DNA of 64,000 nt, from assembly GCA_965656085.1 (NCBI GenBank), contig CBFHJA010000003.1, positions 1 to 64,000 of the forward strand, in the 5' to 3' direction. Within the stretch, counting starts at the first letter, position 1. Every line of letters begins with the position of its first letter. Below are positions 22,330 to 30,863 of this stretch, piece by piece. Made by a program: the position numbers and the translations under genes. The DNA comes from Aliishimia sp965656085. GTDB lineage: Bacteria; Pseudomonadota; Alphaproteobacteria; Rhodobacterales; Rhodobacteraceae. The notes below the pieces were generated by a model. It ran no database searches and was not told where the DNA came from. It saw nothing but the letters and a program-made list of their open reading frames with translations.

Positions 22330-23133
22330 TCAGTGCGCGGGCGCGTGAACCGGATCAAGCAGCGAGCGCCCGCCATCCACAGCCAGCACCTCGCCGGTGA
22401 TGAACCCGGACGCATCGCTCGCCAAAAACTGAACAACATCAGACAGTTCCGAGGGCGACGCGATCCGGCCAATTGGCGTGTTGCCCTCGATCTCATCGCG
22501 CCACTCGCGGTTTTCCTTGAGCGAGCGCTGCATCGAGGCCGACATCACAGACCCCAGCGCCACCGCGTTCACCCGGATGCGATGCGGCGCAAGTGCCAGC
22601 GCCAGCGACCGGGTCATCTGGTTCACCGCCGCCGCCGAAATTGAATAGCCCATCAGGTCCGGCTGGGTGCTCTTGGCCGCAATCGAACTGAGATTGACGA
22701 TTGCCCCACGCGCCCCGCCGTCCCGGCCTTCTCCCTCTTTTATCATGCGCTTAGCCACCGCCTGACTGAGTTTGAGCGCGGTCATCATGTTCTGATCGAG
22801 CAGCTCGCCCAGAGAGGTGTCTTCGGGGTCCATCGGGTCCGTCGGCTTGAAGGCGCGCGCGGCATTGACGAGGATATCGACCCCGTCAAACGCGTCAATC
22901 GTGGCCGAGATCAGGTTGGCCACCGTCAGCTTTTGCCGCAAATCACCCGCAAAATAACGCACGGCTCCAGCCTCGTCGTCACGGGACTTGAAGTTGTCCT
23001 CCAACGCCGCCTCGTCCAGATCGGCACACATGACATTGGCGCCGGCTTCGAGGAAATGCCGGGCAATGGCCAGCCCGATCCCGTTGGCCGAGCCGGTGAC
23101 AATGGCGGTCTTGCCTGCAATCGAGAAGGACAT
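22330..23133 (-). CDS. SDR-family oxidoreductase lacking the catalytic lysine
   Basis: A 267-residue classical SDR. The cofactor motif TGSANGIGLAI (residues 13-23) and D38 after strand 2 suggest NAD binding. The catalytic Ser (S149/S150, NLSS) and Y163 are present, but the YxxxK motif reads YSISA, so position 167 is Ala instead of Lys; the NNAG motif is also altered to VNAAR. The protein may use another residue, be catalytically impaired or act as a binding protein. Cytosolic; monocistronic or loosely linked to the rsmC-like gene 48 bp upstream. Confidence 0.85.
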   Translation of the reverse strand: MSFSIAGKTAIVTGSANGIGLAIARHFLEAGANVMCADLDEAALEDNFKSRDDEAGAVRYFAGDLRQKLTVANLISATIDAFDGVDILVNAARAFKPTDPMDPEDTSLGELLDQNMMTALKLSQAVAKRMIKEGEGRDGGARGAIVNLSSIAAKSTQPDLMGYSISAAAVNQMTRSLALALAPHRIRVNAVALGSVMSASMQRSLKENREWRDEIEGNTPIGRIASPSELSDVVQFLASDASGFITGEVLAVDGGRSLLDPVHAPAH

Positions 23134-23181
23134 GTGCGGGTGTGTTCCTGTCTTCAGCCGGTCCGGCGAGCTTAACGCGGC

Positions 23182-24171
23182 TCAGCGCTTGGGGCGAGCC
23201 TTCAATTTTGCGCAAAGCAGTTTGAATTTCGACGTGCCGCCGATTTCAGCAACCTCCGAGAACTGCGCGTGCAGCGTTGTCTCATAGGGCAGGTGCCGGT
23301 TGGCAACCATGAACAGCCGTCCCCCGGGCCGCAGCAGCCGCGCGGCGGAGGCGATGAAGGCCCGGCCCAGATCGGGTTCGGCGGCGCGCCCGCTATGGAA
23401 GGGCGGGTTCATGATCACCGCATCGAGCCCGGATGCCCCGGCCCACGTGGTCGCATCGGCCCAGTGAAACCCCGCGCGCGGATCCGTCACGTTCTGCCGC
23501 GCACAGTCCAATGCCGCGCCCTGCGCTTCGACCAGATGCAGCTGCGCAATCCCCGGGCAGCGCGCGAGCACCTCGCCGGCAAGATACCCCCAACCTGCGC
23601 CCAGATCGGCCACGATCCCCGACAGGTTGGTGGGCACTTCCGCCGCCAGAAGAGCCGAGCCGGGATCGATCTGGCCGGCGGAAAAGACACCCGGCACGGT
23701 GATCCAGCGCCCATCGATCCGGTGTGGGTGTGCCGTCCAGTCCTCAAAGCCAGCGCCGCCCGCGAGCCAGAAGAGCTTGCCATGCGCCTTTGATATGACG
23801 CCCTGCACGTCGGTCCGGCGCCGCATATCCTTCAGCAGCGCCTCGATCCCGTCGGTTTTCTGCCCGTCGATCAGAACTGGCCCGCGCGTTGCCGACATGG
23901 CGTCAGCGATCCGGGCGCGCGCGGCATCCTTGGCGCGCGGCACGCAGACCAGCACGGCGTCGAACGGCACCTCGGGCACCTGCTGCACCACCCGCAGCCC
24001 CGCGCCTTGCCACTGCGCGGCATCGGGCATCCTGTCCTGAACGAGAGTGATATCAGCGCTCCCAAAGGCGACCAGATCCATGCCAAAAGGAGCCCCGATG
24101 ACCAGCACCGCGGCGTCCACCCCGAACGGGACGGCCCCCGCCTCGGCGGCCAATCGCAATCGTGCTGACAC
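23182..24171 (-). CDS. RsmC-type rRNA small-subunit guanine N2-methyltransferase
   Basis: A 329-residue protein with an N-terminal degenerate methyltransferase-like half and a C-terminal MTS domain: VADLGAGWGYLAGEVLARCP (SAM motif I), HLVEAQ, and the amino-methylating NPPFH motif in DAVIMNPPFHSGR. RsmC/RlmG relatives methylate a guanine exocyclic amine of rRNA. It lies nine bases after clpS on the same strand, suggesting co-transcription. The exact target base is inferred from family only. Confidence 0.8.
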   Translation of the reverse strand: MSARLRLAAEAGAVPFGVDAAVLVIGAPFGMDLVAFGSADITLVQDRMPDAAQWQGAGLRVVQQVPEVPFDAVLVCVPRAKDAARARIADAMSATRGPVLIDGQKTDGIEALLKDMRRRTDVQGVISKAHGKLFWLAGGAGFEDWTAHPHRIDGRWITVPGVFSAGQIDPGSALLAAEVPTNLSGIVADLGAGWGYLAGEVLARCPGIAQLHLVEAQGAALDCARQNVTDPRAGFHWADATTWAGASGLDAVIMNPPFHSGRAAEPDLGRAFIASAARLLRPGGRLFMVANRHLPYETTLHAQFSEVAEIGGTSKFKLLCAKLKARPKR

Positions 24172-24180
24172 GGTCCGCGC

Positions 24181-24522
24181 CTAGTCTTCTTTTTCCATGG
24201 TGCATTGCAGCGGGTGTTGGTGACGCCGCGAGAAGTCCATCACCTGCGCGACCTTGGTCTCCGCGATCTCGTGGCTGAACACCCCCACGACGGCAAGGCC
24301 TTTCTTGTGCACGGTGAGCATGATCTCGAAGGCCTGCGCGTGATTCATGCCAAAGAACCGCTCCAGCACATGCACGACGAATTCCATCGGTGTGTAATCG
24401 TCGTTGAGCAAAAGCACCTTGTACATTGGCGGGCGCTTTGTCTTCGGGCGCGTTTCTAGAATGACGGAGGCATCGCCGTCGTCGTCCTTCTTCGAAGCCA
24501 TCGTCCAAGGTGTCAAAGCCAT
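24181..24522 (-). CDS. clpS: ATP-dependent Clp protease adaptor ClpS
   Basis: A 113-residue adaptor delivering N-end-rule substrates to ClpA/ClpP. Core motifs: LLLNDDYTPMEFVVHVLERF, NHAQAFEIMLTVHKKG and the His in that helix, then VFSHEIAETKVAQV and HPLQCTMEKED. The N-terminal extension is flexible, and ATG at 24501 is an alternative start. Normal length. The rsmC-like gene follows. Confidence 0.93.
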   Translation of the reverse strand: MALTPWTMASKKDDDGDASVILETRPKTKRPPMYKVLLLNDDYTPMEFVVHVLERFFGMNHAQAFEIMLTVHKKGLAVVGVFSHEIAETKVAQVMDFSRRHQHPLQCTMEKED

Positions 24523-24604
24523 TACTATCCATACCGGTTAGAGTTTCGCCCGCGTGGCGCACTATATAACCTGTCTGGGCGTTGTGAAAAGAGGGGCTGG
24601 GCAG

Positions 24605-25318
24605 ATGCCGCGATCAGGCGGAAAAGTGTTAACCACAGTGGCGTTCGATGCGGATGATACATTGTGGCATAACGAGCGTTTTTTCCATTTAACTCAAGCG
24701 ACTTTCGCTGATCTGCTCGCTGAGCACACGGACCGCGAAACATTAATGGCCCGATTGCTCGCCGCCGAGAAACGCAACCTTGGCCATTATGGATTTGGCA
24801 TCAAGGGATTCGTTTTGTCGATGATCGAGACCGCGCTGGAGGTGACCGAGGAGCGCGTACCCGCCTCGGTGATCGGAGAGCTTCTGCGCGCCGGGCAGGA
24901 GATGCTCAACCATCCGATCGAGCTTTTGCCGCATGCACGCGAGGCGGTGGAGGCCGTCGCGGACAGTCACCGGGTTCTGCTGATCACCAAGGGCGATCTA
25001 CTGCATCAGGAGCGCAAACTGGCGCAGTCGGGGCTTGGCGAGATGTTCGACGGCGTGGAAATTGTGTCAGGCAAGACGCCGGACGTGTACCGGCGCATCT
25101 TCGACCGCCATGGTCAGGGGGCGGAAAAGGCGATGATGATCGGCAATTCCATGCGCTCGGATGTGCTTCCGGCGGTCGAAGTGGGGGCTTGGGGGGTGTT
25201 CGTGCCACATGGGCTCGAATGGGAGGTGGAAAAGGCCGACCCGCCGACGGGTGCCGCGCGCTATCGCGCGATTTCGGACCTGGGTGCGTTGCCGGATCTG
25301 GTGGCGGAGATCGGCTGA
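24605..25318 (+). CDS. HAD-family hydrolase
   Basis: A 237-residue phosphatase-like protein. Motif I is FDADDTLW (nucleophile D15, acid D17), motif II LLITKGD, and motif III GNSMRSDVLPAVEVGAWGVF, with an all-helical cap between. The ATG at 24605 was chosen since translation from it places motif I near the N-terminus and GAGGGG lies upstream; an ATG at 24554 is possible. Cytosolic; divergently transcribed from clpS. The substrate is unknown. Confidence 0.85.
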   Translation: MPRSGGKVLTTVAFDADDTLWHNERFFHLTQATFADLLAEHTDRETLMARLLAAEKRNLGHYGFGIKGFVLSMIETALEVTEERVPASVIGELLRAGQEMLNHPIELLPHAREAVEAVADSHRVLLITKGDLLHQERKLAQSGLGEMFDGVEIVSGKTPDVYRRIFDRHGQGAEKAMMIGNSMRSDVLPAVEVGAWGVFVPHGLEWEVEKADPPTGAARYRAISDLGALPDLVAEIG

Positions 25319-25513
25319 CGCCGCGCTCTGGTCCGGATGTAGAGGGGTGGCGCGTTCCAGCCACTACATTTGGAAGGCCCTCTTGCGACACAAGCATTAA
25401 GGAGTTCTTTACAACTCAAGGGTTTATTGGCTCCAGCATTTGTGCTAAAACACTCCTACATAAAAGCTAGACCGAAAAATCGGCGGCTCGAGGCAGAAAA
25501 AGGCAGGTTCATC

Positions 25514-26974
25514 GTGAAGGCGGCACGTATATCGTCAGCCCGGGCAGGGCTGTTTATTCTTGCGTTCATTTGGCTCTTCGTGGTCGTACCCATCAGCGCG
25601 ATGGCGGCACCCTACGCGGCCATGGTCATTGATGCGCGCACCGGCGAGGTGCTGCACTCCCGAAACGCGGACACGCGGCTTCATCCTGCCTCGCTCACAA
25701 AGATGATGACGCTCTATGTCGCCTTTCAGGCCGTGGAGCGGGGCGAGATTTCCCTCGACACCAAGGTGCGCATCTCAAAGCACGCAGCCAGCGAGCCGCC
25801 CTCGAAACTCGGACTGCGCGCCGGTCAGAAGATCGCCCTGCGTTACCTGATCCGCGCCTCCGCGGTGAAATCCGCAAATGACGCCGCAACAGCCATCGCA
25901 GAAGCCATCTCCGGCTCGGAGGCGGCGTTCGCCCGTCGTATGAACCGCACCGCCAAGGCGCTTGGCATGACCCGCACGACCTTCAAGAACGCGCATGGTC
26001 TCACCGAGAACGGACACATGTCCACCGCCCGCGACATGACCACGCTCGGACGCCATGTGCTCTACGATTACCCACAATACTACAACCTGTTCTCCCGCAC
26101 CTCGACCCATGCGGGCATAAAGTCGGTGAACAACACCAATCGCCGGCTTCTGGCCAATTACCGCGGGGCGGACGGGATCAAGACCGGCTACACGCGCGCG
26201 GCGGGCTTCAACCTCGTGGCCTCGGCCGAGCGCGGTCAGGAGCGGATCATCGCCACCGTGTTCGGCGGCAAGTCCACGACCTCCCGCAACGCCCGCGTGG
26301 CCGAGTTGCTCGACATGGGCTTTCGCCGGGCCCCGTCCCGCGCGCCGCTTCGCAAGCCCACACCACCGGTCTATACCGGCAATGACACAGACAACGGCAG
26401 CGCCGGTAAAACGATCCGCGTGAGTGGCGCCGTGACGCGCAGCTTGCGCCCAAAGCTGCGCCCTGGCCCGGCCGCCGCCCCGGTGCTGCTGGCCGAAGCC
26501 GAAACGCCAGCGGCGCCCGATGCTGCGGTATCTGAAACGGATATCGCCGCCGCCCTCGTGGCTGCGCAGGTGGCCTCCGAGCCGCTGTCGCAAGAAACCA
26601 TCGCGCTTGCGAGCGCCGCCGCACCGGACGAGGCGCTCGCTCCGGTCCCGCGCCCCGGGCTGCGCTCCATCCTGCTGCCGCGCGCCGAGAAACAGGTGCC
26701 GGTTCAGGAAGTCGTGACCCGTGCTTCGACGTCTCAGGGCCGTCACTGGGGCATCCATGTCGGGCGCTATCCAAGTCGCTACGAAGCCCAGAAAGTTCTG
26801 CTTCAGACGGCGCTGATGGAGATGGCGACGCTCGATGGCTCGCTGCGCAAGGTCGTACGCCGCCCCCAAGGGTTCGACGCAAACTTTCTCGGCATGACCG
26901 AAGAGACCGCCGCACGGGCCTGTCAACGCCTCAAGGCCCGCAACATGGCCTGTTCGACGATCAATCCCGGTTAA
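25514..26974 (+). CDS. D-alanyl-D-alanine carboxypeptidase with C-terminal SPOR-like domain
   Basis: A 486-residue low-molecular-weight penicillin-binding protein that trims the terminal D-Ala of peptidoglycan peptides in the periplasm. A signal peptide covers about residues 1-32 (LFILAFIWLFVVVPISAMAA). Active-site motifs: S60-LT-K63, S120-A-N122, and K223-T-G225. The last roughly 80 residues (GRHWGIHVGRYPSRYEAQKV onward) resemble a SPOR domain that binds denuded glycan at the septum, after an Ala/Pro-rich linker. GTG at 25514 is preferred because the signal peptide starts there and AAAGGCAGG precedes it; the frame is open further upstream. Confidence 0.9.
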   Translation: MKAARISSARAGLFILAFIWLFVVVPISAMAAPYAAMVIDARTGEVLHSRNADTRLHPASLTKMMTLYVAFQAVERGEISLDTKVRISKHAASEPPSKLGLRAGQKIALRYLIRASAVKSANDAATAIAEAISGSEAAFARRMNRTAKALGMTRTTFKNAHGLTENGHMSTARDMTTLGRHVLYDYPQYYNLFSRTSTHAGIKSVNNTNRRLLANYRGADGIKTGYTRAAGFNLVASAERGQERIIATVFGGKSTTSRNARVAELLDMGFRRAPSRAPLRKPTPPVYTGNDTDNGSAGKTIRVSGAVTRSLRPKLRPGPAAAPVLLAEAETPAAPDAAVSETDIAAALVAAQVASEPLSQETIALASAAAPDEALAPVPRPGLRSILLPRAEKQVPVQEVVTRASTSQGRHWGIHVGRYPSRYEAQKVLLQTALMEMATLDGSLRKVVRRPQGFDANFLGMTEETAARACQRLKARNMACSTINPG

Positions 26975-27039
26975 GCCAGAAGACGCCCCGGCCCTGAGCC
27001 GGGGCCTCGCTATCTCACGTGGAGCGCAACTCCAGCGAG

Positions 27040-27060
27040 GTCCCGGATCAAATCCGGGAC
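27040..27060. repeat. REP-like palindrome between convergent genes
   Basis: A perfect 9-bp stem GTCCCGGAT / ATCCGGGAC around CAA. Palindromes of the type CCGGATCAA(A/G)TCCGGG occur dispersed in many alphaproteobacterial genomes. It lies between the convergent carboxypeptidase and yejF genes, next to another GC-rich hairpin (about 26984-27004), and may act as a bidirectional terminator. Confidence 0.6.
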
Positions 27061-27073
27061 GGGAGTTTTGAGG

Positions 27074-28660
27074 TCACTGCACAGCCTGCAACAGCGTGCG
27101 CGTATACTCAGATTGCGGGCGCTCGAACAGCGCATCGGCCTCGCCATACTCGACCACATCGCCGCGCTTCATCACCATGACCTTGTGCGACATGGCCCGT
27201 ACCACGTTCAGGTCGTGGCTGATGAAGAGATAGGCCAGCCCGTGCTTTTTCTGCAAATCGCGCAACAGATCGACGATCTGAACCTGCACGGTCATGTCGA
27301 GCGCCGAGGTCGGCTCGTCGAGCACCACCAGCCGCGGCCGCAGGACCATCGCCCGCGCAATCGCGATGCGCTGGCGCTGGCCGCCGGAGAACTCGTGCGG
27401 ATAGCGGTCCATCGTCGCGGGATCGAGCCCCACCTCGCCCATGATCTCCGTCACCAACTCACGCTTGCCACGCCCGGGGTCCACCTTGTGCACGCCGAGC
27501 CCCTCTGAAATGATTTCAGCGCAGGTCATCCGGGGCGACAAGCTCCCGAACGGATCCTGAAAGACGATCTGCATGTCCTTGCGGAGCCGCCGCAATTGTT
27601 TGGTTTTCCACGCCTGAATGTCCTGCCCCAGATAGGCGATCCGTCCTTCGGAGGCGATCAGGCGCATGATCGCGAGCGCGAGGGTCGTCTTGCCCGACCC
27701 GCTCTCTCCCACGATCCCAAGTGTCTCGCCCGCGCGCACGCTCAGCGTTGCCTCGTTGACGGCTTTCACATACCCCACGGTCTTGCGCAGAAAGCCCTGC
27801 GTGATCGGGAACCAGATGCGCAGCTCGTTGGTCTCGGCGATGACCTCCGCATCCGGCGCGACCGGCGCGGGGCGTCCCTTGGGCTCGGCGCCCAGCAGTT
27901 TCTTGGTGTAGGGATGCTTGGGGCTGGCGAAGATGTCGGCGGTGGATCCGCTCTCGACGATCTCGCCCTTCTCCATCACGCAGACCTTGTCGGCAATGCG
28001 CCGCACGATCCCCAGATCGTGAGTGATGAACAAAAGCCCCATATCCTCGGTTCTCTTGAGCTCCGCGAGCAATTCGAGGATTTGCGCCTGAATTGTGACG
28101 TCGAGCGCGGTTGTGGGCTCGTCGGCAATCAGCACATCGGGCTTGTTGGCAAGCGCCATGGCGATCATGATCCGCTGCCGCTGCCCGCCGGAGAGCTCAT
28201 GCGGGTAGGCCTTGAGACGGCTTTCGGCGTCCTGAATCCCGACCTTGTCGAGCAGATCGAGGATCCGCCCCCGCGCGGCATCGCCCATCACGCCCTGATG
28301 CAAGGCAAGGCTTTCGGCGACCTGCTTTTCGATCGTGTGAAGCGGGTTGAGCGAGGTCATCGGCTCCTGAAAGATGAAGCTGATATCGTTGCCGCGCACC
28401 TGCCGCAAAAGCTGCTTGCTCGCGCCGATCATCTGCTGGCCGGCATATGTGACCGAGCCCGAGACCTCCGCGCTGTCACCCAGAAGCGACACCGTGCTCA
28501 GGGCCGACACTGACTTGCCCGAGCCACTTTCACCCACCAGCGCCACGGTCTCACCGCGCGCCACTGAGAACGAGACGCCCTTGACCGCATGGGTCACTTG
28601 GCCGTCCTGCCGGAACGACACGCGCAGATCCTGCACGTCGAGAAGAGGCGCGTCTGTCAC
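27074..28660 (-). CDS. yejF: Peptide ABC transporter ATPase with two nucleotide-binding domains
   Basis: A 528-residue fused ATPase powering the YejABE importer. Two full ABC domains are visible, each with Walker A (GESGSGKSVSALS; GESGSGKTTLALA), the signature LSGGQRQRI or FSGGQRQRI, and Walker B (VLIADEPTTALD; LVVLDEPTSALD). Each is followed by an oligopeptide-type C-terminal extension. Last gene of the yejABEF operon, overlapping yejE by four bases. The system imports oligopeptides, including microcin C in enterobacteria; the natural substrate here is not known. Confidence 0.93.
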   Translation of the reverse strand: MTDAPLLDVQDLRVSFRQDGQVTHAVKGVSFSVARGETVALVGESGSGKSVSALSTVSLLGDSAEVSGSVTYAGQQMIGASKQLLRQVRGNDISFIFQEPMTSLNPLHTIEKQVAESLALHQGVMGDAARGRILDLLDKVGIQDAESRLKAYPHELSGGQRQRIMIAMALANKPDVLIADEPTTALDVTIQAQILELLAELKRTEDMGLLFITHDLGIVRRIADKVCVMEKGEIVESGSTADIFASPKHPYTKKLLGAEPKGRPAPVAPDAEVIAETNELRIWFPITQGFLRKTVGYVKAVNEATLSVRAGETLGIVGESGSGKTTLALAIMRLIASEGRIAYLGQDIQAWKTKQLRRLRKDMQIVFQDPFGSLSPRMTCAEIISEGLGVHKVDPGRGKRELVTEIMGEVGLDPATMDRYPHEFSGGQRQRIAIARAMVLRPRLVVLDEPTSALDMTVQVQIVDLLRDLQKKHGLAYLFISHDLNVVRAMSHKVMVMKRGDVVEYGEADALFERPQSEYTRTLLQAVQ

Positions 28661-29763
28661 GAGAAGGTCTTTCTGGGGTCGAACGCGTCGCGGATGCCTT
28701 CAAAGACGAAGATCAGCAGCGACAGCATGATGGCGAAGGTGAAGAACGCGGTGAAGGCCAGCCACGGCGCGGTCAGGTAGGTCTTGGCCTGCAGGCTCAG
28801 CTCTCCGAGGGACGGCGCGCCAGCTGGCAGACCGAAGCCCAGAAAGTCGAGCGACGCGAGCGACGCGATCGTGCCGGTGATGATGAACGGCATCACGGTC
28901 AGCGTCGCCACCATCGCGTTGGGCAGCATGTGGCGGAACATGATGGTGAAATTGCTCACCCCGAGCGCCTTGGCCGCCCGGACATATTCCAGGTTCCGTG
29001 CGCGCAGGAACTCGGCGCGCACCACGCCCACGAGGGCAATCCAGCCGAACAGCACAAGGATCAGGATCAACAGCCAGAAACTTCGCCCAAGGATCGCGAA
29101 CAGGATAATGATGACGTAGAGCTGCGGGGTCGCACCCCAGATCTCGATGATCCGCTGGAAGATCAGGTCGAGCCAGCCGCCGAAATAGCCCTGCACCGCG
29201 CCCGCCATGATCCCGATGAGCGCGCTCGCCCCGGTGACAATCAGCGTGAACAGCACCGACAGGCGGAAGCCATGAATAACCCGCGCGAGCACGTCGCGCT
29301 TGGTGCCGTCCGTGCCCAGCAGGTTCTCACCATTGGGCGGCAGCGGGGCCGCGCCCGGTCGTTCGACTGCGGTATCGAAGGAATAGGGAATGAGTGGCCA
29401 GATCGCCCAGCCACGCTGGATCTGCTCACCCTCTACTATGCCGTCCTGCGCATCCTCGATATAGCCCTCGGGATCGTCGAAGCACAGATCGAGCCCTCCG
29501 GTCGCGATCAGGCATTTGACCTCCGGATCGCGGTACACAGCCTCGGTCTGGAAATCGCCCCCGAAGGCGGTCTCGGGGTAGAAATTCCAGATCGGCGTGT
29601 AGAATGCGCCCTGATAGCGCACGAGGATCGGCTTGTCATAGGCGAGGAACTCGGCAAAAAGCGACAGCCCGAACAGGACCCCGAAAATCCACAGCGACCA
29701 ATAGGCCCGGCGGTTCTTCTTGAAATTGCGCCAGCGGCGTTGGTTCAGAGGAGAGAGTGCCAT
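28657..29763 (-). CDS. yejE: Peptide ABC transporter permease YejE
   Basis: A 368-residue inner-membrane permease with an N-terminal membrane segment (YWSLWIFGVLFGLSLFAEFL), a large periplasmic insert, and a BPD_transp_1 domain with the EAA-loop region EYVRAAKALGVSNFTIMFRH near residue 260. Pairs with YejB to form the channel. Its ATG shares one base region with the end of yejB (29763), and it overlaps yejF by four bases, so it is tightly coupled. Confidence 0.93.
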   Translation of the reverse strand: MALSPLNQRRWRNFKKNRRAYWSLWIFGVLFGLSLFAEFLAYDKPILVRYQGAFYTPIWNFYPETAFGGDFQTEAVYRDPEVKCLIATGGLDLCFDDPEGYIEDAQDGIVEGEQIQRGWAIWPLIPYSFDTAVERPGAAPLPPNGENLLGTDGTKRDVLARVIHGFRLSVLFTLIVTGASALIGIMAGAVQGYFGGWLDLIFQRIIEIWGATPQLYVIIILFAILGRSFWLLILILVLFGWIALVGVVRAEFLRARNLEYVRAAKALGVSNFTIMFRHMLPNAMVATLTVMPFIITGTIASLASLDFLGFGLPAGAPSLGELSLQAKTYLTAPWLAFTAFFTFAIMLSLLIFVFEGIRDAFDPRKTFS

Positions 29764-30854
29764 CAGCCTTCCCTCTTCTCGAAGTCAATGCGCGGATCGA
29801 CCAGCACATACATCAGGTCAGAAATGATCCCGACGAGCAGCCCGATGAGACCGAACACGAACAGCGTGCCGAAGACAATCGGGTAGTCGCGCGCCACCGC
29901 CGCCTCGAAGCCCAGCCGGCCCAGACCGTCGAGCGAGAAAATCGTCTCGATGATCAGCGAGGAGCCAAAGAACACCGAGATGAACGCCGCCGGGAAGCCC
30001 GCAATCACGATCAGCATCGCGTTGCGGAACACATGCCCATAGAGCACGCCCCGCTCGTCGAGCCCCTTGGCGCGAGCAGTGATGACATATTGCTTCTTGA
30101 TCTCATCGAGGAAGCTGTTCTTCGTCAGCAAGGTGAGCGTCGCGAAGGCCGAGATCGTTGAGGCGAGCACCGGTAGCGTGATGTGCCACAGGTAGTCCAC
30201 GACTTTCTCCCACCACGTCAGGTTCACCCAGACCGAGTTATCCGAGGTGAGCCCCCGGAGCGGGAAGATTTGCAGGTAGGACCCGCCCGCGAGCAGCACC
30301 AGCAGCATGATACCGAACAAGAAACCCGGGATCGCGTAGGCCGCGATGATGATGCCGGATGTCCAAGTATCGAACCGCGAGCCGTCCTGCACGGCCTTGC
30401 GGATACCCAGCGGGATCGACACCAGATAGGCGATGAGCGTCGACCAGAGCCCAAGCGTAATCGACACGGGCAGCTTGTCGATGACCAGATCGACCACGGG
30501 TTGCGACTGAAAATAGCTGTCGCCGAAATCGAACCGCACATAGTCCCACATCATCAGGAAAAACCGCTGCACAGGCGGCTTGTCGAAGCCGAACTCCCGT
30601 TCGAGCTGTTCGATGAACTCCGGCGGCAAGCCACGCGCGCCAATATATTCCTCGTCGCCCCCAGTGGTCTGGATGTCGGCGTCATTCGCGCCACCCGCAA
30701 AGCCGCCGAACACGTCGCCGCCGCCCTGTGCACGCGCGATAGCCTGCTCGACCGGCCCGCCCGGCACGAATTGCGCCAGCGTGAAGTTTACGAGCATGAT
30801 CCCGATCAGCGTGGGGATGATCAGCAAAAGTCTTCGGAGAATATAGGCGCCCAT
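29763..30854 (-). CDS. yejB: Peptide ABC transporter permease YejB
   Basis: A 363-residue inner-membrane permease, with N-terminal YILRRLLLIIPTLIGIMLVN typical of Dpp/Opp/Yej B subunits, then the C-terminal permease domain with the EAA loop KKQYVITARAKGLDERGVLY and about six membrane helices. An insert of about 40 residues rich in Gly and Asp (after GPVEQAIARAQ) is a feature of YejB proteins. It starts nine bases after yejA. Confidence 0.93.
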   Translation of the reverse strand: MGAYILRRLLLIIPTLIGIMLVNFTLAQFVPGGPVEQAIARAQGGGDVFGGFAGGANDADIQTTGGDEEYIGARGLPPEFIEQLEREFGFDKPPVQRFFLMMWDYVRFDFGDSYFQSQPVVDLVIDKLPVSITLGLWSTLIAYLVSIPLGIRKAVQDGSRFDTWTSGIIIAAYAIPGFLFGIMLLVLLAGGSYLQIFPLRGLTSDNSVWVNLTWWEKVVDYLWHITLPVLASTISAFATLTLLTKNSFLDEIKKQYVITARAKGLDERGVLYGHVFRNAMLIVIAGFPAAFISVFFGSSLIIETIFSLDGLGRLGFEAAVARDYPIVFGTLFVFGLIGLLVGIISDLMYVLVDPRIDFEKREG

Positions 30855-30863
30855 GGAGCGGTG

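Noticed and set aside
26984..27004. GC-rich hairpin after the carboxypeptidase gene as a strong terminator
   Set aside because: The stem is good but no T run follows on either strand, so it is mentioned only with the nearby palindrome.
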